A stretch of 64,000 nucleotides of DNA from Nemertoderma westbladi (lineage: Eukaryota > Xenacoelomorpha > Nemertodermatida > Nemertodermatidae). The notes beneath the pieces are model-generated. The model did not search any database. It worked only from the letters and a program-made list of their open reading frames with translations, and was not told the origin of the DNA. Each line of letters opens with the position of its first letter. Positions within the stretch are counted from its first letter, which is position 1. Position numbers and translations under genes: made by a program. The DNA lies in assembly GCA_032718475.1 (NCBI GenBank), contig JAUCBJ010000872.1, forward strand, positions 1 through 64,000. Reading direction: 5' to 3'. Below are positions 11,201 to 19,083 of the stretch, piece after piece.

Positions 11201-13182
11201 ATCTGTCCGAGCAGGAGATCCATCCCCCGTCGTCTCTCGTCCACCCATTCGACCGCCGAAGCGGGAGTCGCCAACGTTGTAGCGGGCGGACGAGGGACAA
11301 CGGGCAACAAATCATGAATATTTCGCTCGGGGTCCAGGACCTGAACTGTCTCCTGGGCAGTTCTACTGGGCACAGGTAGCTTAGTGCTATGCAGAGGGAA
11401 TTTAGAGGTAGTTTCAGGGAGCACAGGTGTGTCTATCACCGAAGGGGTGATTTCAAGAACAGGCCTAATTATTTCAGGCTCATCTACTATAGTAGGGAGT
11501 CTTTCTATTTTAATTATTTGGTCTGTGGGCTCTGTACTACCTAAGTTGGTGTTATTTAGTTGCCTTCTAACAGCTGGAGGCAAATCAGGCAATTTCTGAC
11601 GGTGGAATGTTCTTTTACGTCTGCTTAGACGAGATCTATTTCCTTTGCCTTCAGTATCGGTGGTATCGCCTTCCTCAGATGATGTATATCCCTGTCTTTT
11701 GGGAGTAGATCGATTCATCATCTGCATATTACTAGCTGTTAACTGTTTATTTATGCAGTCTTGATTCTCCTGAATGTTTTCCAATTCTAATTGGGTGGTT
11801 TCTTCAGTCGCTCTCCGTTCGGCTTCTGCCACTGCCTCTGCGGCCTTTCTTTCAGCCTCGGCCGCCTTTGCTTCTGCCGCTGCCGCTGCCGCTGCCGCTG
11901 CCGCTGCCGCTTTTGCCTCTGCCGCTGCCGCTGCCGCTTTTGCCTCTGCTGCTGCCTCTGCCGCTGCCGCTTTTCTTTCTGCTTCTGCAGCTACCACTGC
12001 TGCTTTCTTTCTGTCTTCTATACGTTTTTTCTTTACTTGCTCCTCCTGGACTCGTGTGATGCGGAGTTGTTCATCAAATTTAGCCTGATTCGCAGCCCTC
12101 ATTTCCACATCGATGGCATCCAACACAAGCTTGGTTCCTTCACTATTAGGGCTAAGTCCCTCTAACCTTCTCCTCAACTCGTCATCACCTAAAAAACGTT
12201 GATAGTCTGACAGATAGATGTCAATGGCATCCCTCTTATGCGGCTTCTCTGCCGTCGCTTCACTTTCCACTTGGGAAAAAGTAGCGTCTGTTGATTCTCC
12301 ATGGGTTGAGCGCTCCTCCAGCTGAGCTTTCCACTGAGCTGTTCCTTGAACTTGGCGACTCACCCGTTGAAACCAAGTCTTTACGGCAACTTGCAACGAC
12401 GTGTCTTGTCTTCTTTTAGAAGCCTCTTCAAAGGCTGATAATATTAGCCTGATTCGCAGAATTCTTTCTCTAACTTGATAAAGCAGTTGTCCCTGCTCTT
12501 GAGGTCCTTGAGGTTGTTGTAACAGTTGTTTTTCTACTCGCTCCATAGAGCTGAAGAATCCCTGTGCGTATCCGGCTGCGGACCTCTTCCACACAGCTGG
12601 ATCGATGGTTTCCTTGGCTACTCCCATCCGGTGTATGTCTTCCCAGGCAGCTTCTGATAAATCAAACGGGAGTCCGGGTCCGGGGAAGTTCCATTGCGAC
12701 TCGACAATAGACTTCAGTTCTTCCCTCGTGTATCCCGCATAACTATCTCTAGTTGATCGCTGACTTCTCGCCCAATCGATCTGGTGTTCTTCCACCGCAA
12801 TCAATAACCTAGTGAGTACGGCTGCAGGAAGGATGAGAAGGGGATCCGAATAAACCGCATCCATCATCTTTGCTCCGCGTTCTGGTGTCAGTTCTACAGT
12901 ATCCTCACTACTGGAGCTGTTGGGCCGTTGAGAAGTAAGTTCTTGGCTCGCGGGTTGTTGCTGTTCTGCTGCTTCTTGGTCCCGCTTGACCTGAGCTCGA
13001 GTGCCTATGATAGACCTACGATGTTGGACCAGCCTAGGTTCTGTTATTACTACAGGAGGGATGACCTTCCTCACAGTGGGAGGTGAACTGAACTTACGAC
13101 TAGACGGTTCTACGCCTCTATCTGAGTCGCAGATAGTTACATCTAATAAACTGTCTGACAGGTTCTGCTTAGTATCAGACAT
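8215..13182 (-). CDS. BEL-1 Gag-protease polyprotein with residual pol tail (1655 aa)
   Basis: Uninterrupted ORF starting AAACATGTCTGA, the same start context as BEL-2. Visible order: polar N-terminus with TVELTPERG; a long Ala/Glu/Lys coiled coil at about residues 370-470, enlarged by an alanine-codon expansion; a DUF1759-like Gag domain from about 790 (FNGDEMKWLPF); zinc-knuckle cysteines at about 1080-1115 (CVLCDG, CYNCLRRGHQRRTC, CAKCGAKHH); and an aspartic protease with LLDSGSTGTFID at about 1250. After residue about 1410 it jumps directly to the segment that in BEL-2 follows RNase H (DQWRYCP, ADIASRG, PDFLSKEDEWPPHL), so RT and RNase H are removed (about 1.7 kb relative to BEL-2). It then diverges after HYSRTKRKP, where the integrase should begin. 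Gag and protease look intact, so this could be a Gag donor. Confidence 0.9.
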   Translation of the reverse strand: MSDTKQNLSDSLLDVTICDSDRGVEPSSRKFSSPPTVRKVIPPVVITEPRLVQHRRSIIGTRAQVKRDQEAAEQQQPASQELTSQRPNSSSSEDTVELTPERGAKMMDAVYSDPLLILPAAVLTRLLIAVEEHQIDWARSQRSTRDSYAGYTREELKSIVESQWNFPGPGLPFDLSEAAWEDIHRMGVAKETIDPAVWKRSAAGYAQGFFSSMERVEKQLLQQPQGPQEQGQLLYQVRERILRIRLILSAFEEASKRRQDTSLQVAVKTWFQRVSRQVQGTAQWKAQLEERSTHGESTDATFSQVESEATAEKPHKRDAIDIYLSDYQRFLGDDELRRRLEGLSPNSEGTKLVLDAIDVEMRAANQAKFDEQLRITRVQEEQVKKKRIEDRKKAAVVAAEAERKAAAAEAAAEAKAAAAAAEAKAAAAAAAAAAAAEAKAAEAERKAAEAVAEAERRATEETTQLELENIQENQDCINKQLTASNMQMMNRSTPKRQGYTSSEEGDTTDTEGKGNRSRLSRRKRTFHRQKLPDLPPAVRRQLNNTNLGSTEPTDQIIKIERLPTIVDEPEIIRPVLEITPSVIDTPVLPETTSKFPLHSTKLPVPSRTAQETVQVLDPERNIHDLLPVVPRPPATTLATPASAVEWVDERRRGMDLLLGQMQETVRQFKGTVRESRLELQEVQQSIALERDKLVNTQKGIPPPSVTMCQPVRSEVSHAQGVEPTRIYTASEVETPIVNPIKGNYRPVDNDIPYRTDHNPRNLYTDNSILNNTMAQESFTRQMARTEARQAVKVGEIVKFNGDEMKWLPFNEYYKDNIQNSVLSNGEKLRFLIECLEGSPKLMALKFIGHPDGLRQVWDTLNIRYGNRNNIAGYLYAKLVAPRKFISNGIIEFSDEIQEICRQLDWLGKSHEYQSAMVIRAVASTLPKGGVGTRWDKKVLYMMEQQQRDPTMTDLMSFLDGEVKLQLLRQSREKTLENKVSEKPVSRRRVIPVCYTDDSKSQTSQGEDSGKDTERSYYDNKTPKDQVSKFKSRTNDRREQVRKTPPTSPKRIQVRKPEERTNVHHTAHVKVSNIKPKCVLCDGPHRLSACDEFLRKSLKDRREVMWDKRLCYNCLRRGHQRRTCYSDIRCAKCGAKHHILLHTEFERSSPSQVSESEQLHVQFSDVNDTDQSEMEGFYTDEFSDENESCYMINTAVYRALIYEKDTDSDLTLTTSDRQPSWKAPTSNIGIREFPVVQLRVHGPQKSYIVNALLDSGSTGTFIDKELAEVIFAGQPKFRTKLNMSGIMQVWNSTVAADYYIGELSTPQDKLGEYSIRSVKMVAIKTFATTQVEPYNWDEDDHAQQLNIPRFDTDYPGVQILIGQNAHEALETLEKRPAQPQPLQTYAVRTRVGWYLTGPSRRTLRERLLQDRVCQVSEWEDDTSEGDDPTEGTPHSSDNDNLNSNVDQWRYCPKTMNIADIASRGATPQELTDTTDRLGEPDFLSKEDEWPPHLTPTEIRPAKGAEKVKPKTRTGGSELFEPGIDLSVLHIARDDAVDLDLPTASGSFMKIRESDWSSGTSDVSQGLSPLLQGATDHYSSWNRLCKAVVYLERCFYRHYSRTKRKPGIVFGMQRLNHPVGRLCLPEGNGGLSGNCGRQDSLPTTTSLILQTSRDSIT

Positions 13183-13271
13183 GTTTATGTGTACAGTTGA
13201 ATGTCTACTGCTGTATTACAGTCTGAGCAAGTCTAGTAACTCAGTATTAACTGCTAGCCTAGTAATTAATT

Positions 13272-13560
13272 ACCGGTACTGCTACTCAGTGCAGCGTGAT
13301 ATATATAATATATTAGAATACCGGTATGCTTATAGTATATATAACTATATAAGTATTATTACAGACTAGGTTTATCACAGAATACCGGTATAATTTTAGC
13401 ACAAATATATATAAATATATAATAGGCCTATCGGAATACCGGTATACAGCTTACAGTTTGTAGTATATATAATTCTGGACTAGAATTAATTACAAGTACC
13501 GGTATAATTTCAGCCTAAATTTATAGAAATAAAGATAATAGGCCTATCGTAAATACCGGT
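13272..13560. repeat. Phased TACCGGTA palindromes upstream of BEL-1 gag
   Basis: ACCGGT begins at 13272, 13320, 13384, 13438, 13498 and 13555, nearly always inside the 8-bp palindrome TACCGGTA or a close variant. Spacing is 48-64 bp, embedded in loosely repeated AT-rich units that also carry AGGCCT. The same arrangement occurs before BEL-2 gag. Confidence 0.75.
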
Positions 13561-14105
13561 ATATCAATTATTTTAAATAATTGAATTTCTGAATTTTAGG
13601 GTTACTTGGTTACTTTACTTACTTTATTACCGTTATTTGAGCAGTAATCCAACTGATATTGAGACCTAATGGTTGGATGGTAGGCCTACTATTTATAAAT
13701 CGTTAGATTTGATTTATAATATATATATACCCGTTTTAATGGGTTTTGTCAATGTTTGAAATAAATGTTATTATTTCTGGGGAGTAATCACTACACAAAG
13801 CGGTGCGCTTTCAGTGAAGTGTTACTTATAGGACACTAAAACAAATAATTCTAATTTACCTAAGTTACTTAATACTACAAATTACGTACAATTCGGGTGA
13901 GATTACAATCTCTAAATAAACACAAAAATTTACAAAAAACACAAAATACGAATTTTCAGGGTAATTTTACAAGAAGTCTACAAACCAGCCTAACAAAGGG
14001 TTAGAATCTGGTTATTACAACGGACAGGGTACTGCGGTATTTGAAAATAATACGTAGTAGTAAATACACTGCGTTGTCCAGATAGGAAAATACCACCGCC
14101 TGACG

Positions 14106-14129
14106 ACCTATAGCCGTATCGCTATAGGT
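14106..14129. promoter_or_regulatory. Conserved leader hairpin, BEL-1
   Basis: ACCTATAGC, six-base loop, GCTATAGGT: a perfect 9-bp stem. The identical stem with a matching loop occurs at the equivalent site of BEL-2 (55613-55636). Possible RNA packaging or translation element; function inferred only from conservation. Confidence 0.6.
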
Positions 14130-14504
14130 ACTACGTTATGTATCACGGAGTGTTCCTACCTAGAAGTTAATAGAGCTAATCGAACGTGCCTATCAACCAC
14201 TTTACAACACAAATATAATGCCTACACTAATTACTTTCGGAAAGCACTGTACACTAAACCCTAAATTAGGTACGAGTGCTTATACAACAGATAATCAGTA
14301 GTTAAAAATACTTGAACAGCTAAAAGAACCACGGCATCTGCTGGAGTGACCGGTGCACAAAATCACCAGTCTTTACCTACGCCAAGCAGCCCGTGTAGTA
14401 CCGGGGTTAATTTAACTATAGCGGTATGTATAACAAACACAATTATTGTAGGAACAAACTTGGGGAATGAATGTTGCGAATAATCGCATAAACTCTGAAT
14501 AATA

Positions 14505-15075
14505 AATATTACGCTACGCGTACAAACCACTCAAACAAAATGCAGACCAAACACTGACAGACTACTATCAAGCCTAAATAAACTACAGGACATGCAGACT
14601 CCGAAATGATTAGGTAGTATGCGTTCTAACCCAGTAGTACGACTTATTCTTTAGTTGGGGGTTTACCTTACAGCTTTGGCTGCCCCTACTTCCTAACCGT
14701 TCTTTATCGGACAGGGGCTCTACACACACTGCAATCCGTTCAGACCTAATAACAGCCAGACAACTATCCAGCCTACAAATTATCTAAATAAATATTATAC
14801 GCTACCTGTACAGACTTACACAAACAAAGTACAGACTAAACGATGGCAGACTACTCTCAAGCCTAAATAAACTACAGGACATGCAGACTCCGAAATGATT
14901 AGGTAGTATGCGTTCTAACCCAGTAGTACGACTTATTCTTTAGTTGGGGGTTTACCTTACAGCATTGGCTGCCCCTACTTCCTAACTGTTCTTTATCGGA
15001 CAGATGATCTACACACACTGCAATCCGTTCAGACTTAACAACAATCAGACAACAGCTCAGCCTACAAATTGTCTG
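14505..15075 (-). repeat. 288-bp tandem duplication in BEL-1 leader
   Basis: Two copies, roughly 14505-14790 and 14790-15075, nearly identical in the core (TTAGTTGGGGGTTTACC, the AGTAGTACGACTTATTC word and the following 60 bases) and more diverged at the edges. BEL-2 carries the same duplication with the same period. Confidence 0.85.
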
Positions 15076-15354
15076 TACAATCTGATCAGGCTTACACGCC
15101 TTCTGTTCAATACTGGCCTACAAACAAATAAAACTTGACAGAAATAAGTAAAAATCTCAATAAAAACCAGGGCGGGCCCTCCCTGATTAATTATTAAGGC
15201 CTACCGGTATATAATTATCAAAATCGAATAATACTGCTGTACCTGTACTGCTGTAGGTACCGGTCCGGGTGGTTAGGTAGTCAGGCCTACTGGGTACCGG
15301 TTGCCGGTACTTCAGCTTTATTGCCTACTGCAATACAGAAGCAATATCCGTTAT

Positions 15355-16546
15355 TGTTCGCGCTTTCAGACCTTTGGCAGTTTAACCCGCCAAATTAGGA
15401 TGTCTTCTAGATAATAAATCACTTTTAGCCTCTGACAAGTATTTGATTCACTACACTAGTCGAAACCAATCAGTGCGCGATCATTCACCCGCTGGATATA
15501 CCCGGGAGATTGGGTTCGACGGCTTAATCGTATTGCTATGTAAGCCTAATGTATTATTCGACTGACAGTATTATATAATCTCTGACAATATTATTCACCT
15601 TCGGGGAATATTAACAGTTCCTTTAGGACGTGGCGCTCTATCTATATAAACAGAGTTATGACTTAAACTACTCACAACGATATGGCTTAGTTACAATTCA
15701 CATATATGGTGCATTCTTTAGGAAATGCTTCGTTATCAGTCTCACTCATACACAATGCTGCACAATACTGCACACTGATCTGCCGATCTTCACTGATTTT
15801 AGTCACATATAAAAGGAACACGGACCGAATCATGTAGGGTCTATCAAATAACATTAGATTCACTTCAAACCACTTTAACATAAGTCACAATCGTTATATG
15901 TAACCTTTCTCTCTTACCTTCGGTATATCAAGAATATTGGGTTTCGGGGTTATTTCTCGTTATTCCAAATATAATAATTCATCAACAAATATAATGAATA
16001 ACCGACAGCAAAGCAGTAATGTTAAGTTAAGTTGCACAGTATGGGCCAGTTAACCAGTGTTAACCAGTGCAGATAACGGATATATGTCCTTATAATTAAG
16101 CCTACTAGTGTTAGGCTAAAGCAGAAAAGCACAAAATATTCCAAAGCCGTTCTTCCTTGGCTCAGGACTCAATGTAAACACTGCCCATAAAGCATTGCGT
16201 GATTTCTAGGAAATTTCTGTACAAGAGCAGTAAAAACGCTCTGATTGGTTGACTGAACTGAGAGACGCCGTAGAACAAAGAAAATCGACACGTATGAATA
16301 TCAGCTGTTAACCGTCGTCATAGTAACTACTGTTCAAGAGTATCTCGCCCCTTTTGCGTCACGGAATTGCCATAGAATCATCAACTATGCCTTCCACAGT
16401 ACACATACGGAAGAAATAGCTCTTAGATCCTCTAAAAACACCGATACAGCAATAATACGGCCTCTTACGCCTATTAAACCAACTACAGAGTATTTTACGG
16501 GAAAAATAAGGAAAAATAACCGGGCAATTCAGCAAAAGCTTTTACA
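15355..16546 (-). repeat. BEL-1 5' LTR
   Basis: 1192 bp; TG...CA ends on the minus strand and next to the CCGGT duplication at 16547. It carries the CCAATCAGAGCG box on the minus strand at 16237-16248. Near-identical to the 3' LTR. Confidence 0.95.
16237..16248 (-). promoter_or_regulatory. CCAAT box in BEL-1 5' LTR
   Basis: Minus-strand CCAATCAGAGCG, shared with the solo LTR and the BEL-2 LTR. It lies in the upstream half of the LTR, where a U3 promoter would be expected. Confidence 0.5.
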
Positions 16547-17082
16547 CCGGTAGCAACTTCGACTTACATTATAGTGGTTTGTGTGTGAATTGAATGCTAT
16601 TTCATAATCCCTACATGTGTCAGTTGCGATCCTCCTTATATATGATCAAATTCAGTGACGGTCGGCAGATCAGTGCGCAGTAGTGTGAACTAGTGTGAAG
16701 TCGTGTGAAGTAGTGTGAAGGTTAATAAAGCATCTCCTAAAGAATGCGCTTTTTACGAAACTCAGTAGCCATCCAGTTGTGATTAGTATAAGTCATAACT
16801 CTGTTTTATACTTAAAGCGCCACGTCCTAAAGGAACTGTTAATATTTCCCCGAAAGTAAATATATTGTCAGAGATTATATATTAACGATCAATCGAATAA
16901 TACAGTAGGTCTACACTGCAATCACTATCAAAGCATCCGAATCCAGTCTCCCTTAACTGTGGGTGAATGGTCGCGCACAGGCTGGCTTCGGCTGATGTAA
17001 CTTCAGTACATTAAATAATTGATATACAAAAAGACAATTAAAATTGGCAGGTTAAACTGCTAAAGGTCTAAAAGCGCGAACA
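16547..17082 (+). mobile_element. BEL/Pao solo LTR, 3' part (interrupted)
   Basis: Continues the LTR that starts at 3260. Sequence from CCGGTAGCAACTTCGACTTA onward aligns with the BEL-2 LTR around 53755, and it ends AAAGCGCGAACA followed by GCCAT (17083-17087), matching the duplication before 3260. The first five bases are the CCGGT duplicated by the BEL-1 insertion. A run of GTGTGAAGTAGTGTGAAG-type short repeats lies near 16680-16720. Confidence 0.85.
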
Positions 17083-17203
17083 GCCATCTTTCGTCTAGTA
17101 AATAAACGAAATATATTCTAATATCAATAATTCAATAGCTGGCTACATACAGTATAGTAGTACGATTACATACCTGCATAATGTGGGTCACAAAGTAAGT
17201 TAA

Positions 17204-18756
17204 CCCTATTAGTACCGGGCTATAAAATGTTGTACAAATACCGGGAGGGGGTCATATTGACCCCCCCCTCTGAAATCTACAAATATTTACGAAAACGTCT
17301 GATTTTTTGTTTGTACGTAGGTATCACTTGTCTGGATCCGACCGAAAAAAAATTTTTTCGAAAAAATGTACTGGGGTGGTTATATTGCAGCACCAAAATT
17401 ACAAGTAGTGCACAATTTTCACCAAATTTGAAAGTTACATTTTCGGCTAATTATTTTTCAATACAGGTTTTCTGGGGTGTAAAATACATTGGAAAATATT
17501 AAAAAATGATATGATTACTATAAATGGCTGTTTAGTCCTCTCTGCGTAGGAAAAAAATGAAAAAAACAAGTAACCAGCACTTTTCAGTTAGAACTCAAAA
17601 TTTTTAATTCACTTATACGATACTATAAATTCACATTTTCAGGTTTTCGAGGGCGCTGATTCTAATGGAATACATTTCTAATATGCTAGATCATTGCTAC
17701 TTGTATTTTTCGGCGTAATTTGGGAAATTTTGGTGCTAGCACCAAATTTCGTACCCATCACCAAAAAGTACAAGTTTGCGATGTCCAGTGCAGTTTTTAT
17801 TGATTCCATCGGATTCAGGACCCTCATAAACCCGTATAACGCAAGAAACAAGGTGATACTATCTACTTATAAATTTGCATATTTTCCAAAATTTGGTGCT
17901 GGCACAACAATTTTCACCCACCGGCGAAAAATACAAGTTTGACAACTCTTATGAAATTTTTAATGATTCTATTGAATTCAGAACCATCACAAACCCGTAT
18001 AACGCAAGAAACAAGGTGACACAATCAATTGATATATTTGATGGTTTTCAAAATTTGGTGCTAGCACCACATTTTGCACCCACATCCGAAAAATACAAGT
18101 TTGAGATGTCTAGTTCGATAATTATATTTTCCATTGAATTCAGAACAGCCATAAACCTCTAAAACACAAGAAATAAATTCTCACAAGCAATTTTATCTAT
18201 TGAATGGATTTTCAAAATTTCGTGCTAGCACCAAAATTTGCACACAGCACCGAAAAATACAAGTTTGATACGCTTGGTGCAACTCGTATATATTTCTTCG
18301 AATCCAGAAACCCAAAAAACCCCAATTGCGTAAAAAACAAGTTTCAAACGATCAATTTACAAAATTGACTTATTTCAAAATTTGGTGCTGGCACCAAAAT
18401 TTGGCACCCACCGAAAAAAACAAGTTTAAAATTTCTAAATCAATTTATATGAATTCCATCAAATTTCTAACACCAAAAAAACCGTGTAAATAAAAAATAG
18501 AGATGTTACAATTCATATTTAATGAAATGTAATTTTCAAAAAACGTCTCAAAAAAAGTGCCAAAAGTAGGGTTAAAAAATGGCGCTATAACTCGAAAAGT
18601 ACCCAATATTTTTGAAAACGGTTTTCACTACTAGGAAGACAATAGATTTTTAGGAAAAGTCATAAAATTTCAGATTCCCAACTGCGTTTGTTTCAGAATT
18701 ATAATAAAAAAACCACGGGAGGGGTCATATTGACCCCCCCCCCGGGTTTAATAGGG
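17204..18756. mobile_element. piggyBac-like non-autonomous element
   Basis: Flanked by TTAA on both sides (17200-17203 and 18757-18760). Ends are inverted repeats: CCCTATTAGTACC on the left and the complement of GGGTTTAATAGGG on the right. Subterminal palindromes GGGGGTCATATTGACCCCC (17246-17264) and GGGGTCATATTGACCCC (about 18721) sit at both ends. TTAA target sites with CCC...GGG termini are the hallmark of the piggyBac superfamily. The 1553-bp interior has no transposase; it is filled by five diverged 163-bp repeats. Plus-strand ORFs here (up to 95 codons) are low-complexity repeat translations. Confidence 0.8.
17722..18440. repeat. Five diverged 163-bp repeats inside the piggyBac-like element
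   Basis: Each unit carries a TTGGTGCTAGCACCAA-type palindrome followed by a CACCGAAAAATACAAGTTT-like word. Palindromes fall at about 17731, 17893, 18055, 18219 and 18382, a period of 161-164 bp. Units differ by many substitutions, so the array is older than the other repeats of the window. Confidence 0.85.
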
Positions 18757-18867
18757 TTAAACTGTAAACTGGACTAAAAACTAAGCTTTATCATGACATA
18801 TGTAAATATACTAATAAAATTAACTGTTATCGAAAGTTATCCGGAAATAGTATAAAAAACGGATAAG

Positions 18868-19083
18868 TGTGGGATTCACACTTCAAGAACGCAGAAGTAG
18901 TAGATATCCGGCAACTACAGTCAAAGATACCGACTTTGCGGATGACATCGCCCTGCTCTCTAATACGCTAGCAGATGCACAGCTTCTACTAAATAAAGTG
19001 GAGAGGGCTGCTAAGGAGGTTGTATTGCATATAAATGCTACCAAGATCGAATTCATGACCTTTAATGTTAATGGAAACTTGAC
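18868..19083 (+). pseudogene. RTE-like LINE (family 3), RT fragment, left part of interrupted copy
   Basis: Codes for the RT catalytic region: GFTLQERRSSRYPATT, then DTDFADDIALLSNT with the FADD box, then a segment ending FMTFNVNGNL. The copy is 5' truncated at 18868. It is interrupted at 19083 by LINE-A and resumes at 20571 with the next RT segment (TTIDNNQLRKVDDFQYLGSW). Target duplication ATGGAAACTTGAC is at 19071-19083 and 20558-20570. Confidence 0.85.

Larger units (their letters stand above)
13183..15354 (-). other. BEL-1 5' leader (between 5' LTR and gag)
   Basis: 2172 bp of non-coding leader, homologous along its length to the 2196-bp BEL-2 leader. It contains six ACCGGT sites near gag (13272-13560), a 9-bp-stem hairpin (14106-14129) and a duplicated block of about 288-bp period (about 14505-14790 and 14790-15075). 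No TGG-starting tRNA primer-binding site is evident right after the 5' LTR; both elements start ATAAC there, so the primer is not identified. Confidence 0.75.
3957..16546 (-). mobile_element. BEL-1: complete BEL/Pao LTR retrotransposon, pol-deleted (non-autonomous)
   Basis: A 12,590-bp minus-strand element with two 1192-bp LTRs (3957-5148 and 15355-16546). Each LTR, read on the minus strand, starts TGTAAAAGC and ends GCGCGAACA, giving canonical TG...CA ends. The element is flanked by the 5-bp duplication CCGGT (3952-3956 and 16547-16551), the size usual for BEL/Pao. Order in element sense: 5' LTR, 2.2-kb leader, one 1655-codon Gag-protease ORF with a residual pol tail, about 3 kb of non-coding 3' sequence, a short purine run (GGGAGCGG), 3' LTR. 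RT, RNase H and integrase are missing. It is inserted antisense in a solo LTR of a relative. Confidence 0.95.

Noticed and set aside
11774-12165. Plus-strand Ala/Ser- or Cys/Arg-rich ORFs (60-124 codons)
   Set aside because: They are antisense shadows of the GCX-repeat coding the Gag coiled coil on the minus strand.
15355-17082. Apparent inverted-repeat DNA transposon (TGTTCGCGC...GCGCGAACA)
   Set aside because: The two inverted ends are the termini of two BEL LTRs in opposite orientation (BEL-1 5' LTR and the right part of the solo LTR). The TSDs CCGGT and GCCAT fit the nested LTR model and not a foldback element.
17227-18162. ORFs of 82-95 codons within the piggyBac-like element
   Set aside because: They follow the internal 163-bp repeats and contain no transposase (DDD) motifs.
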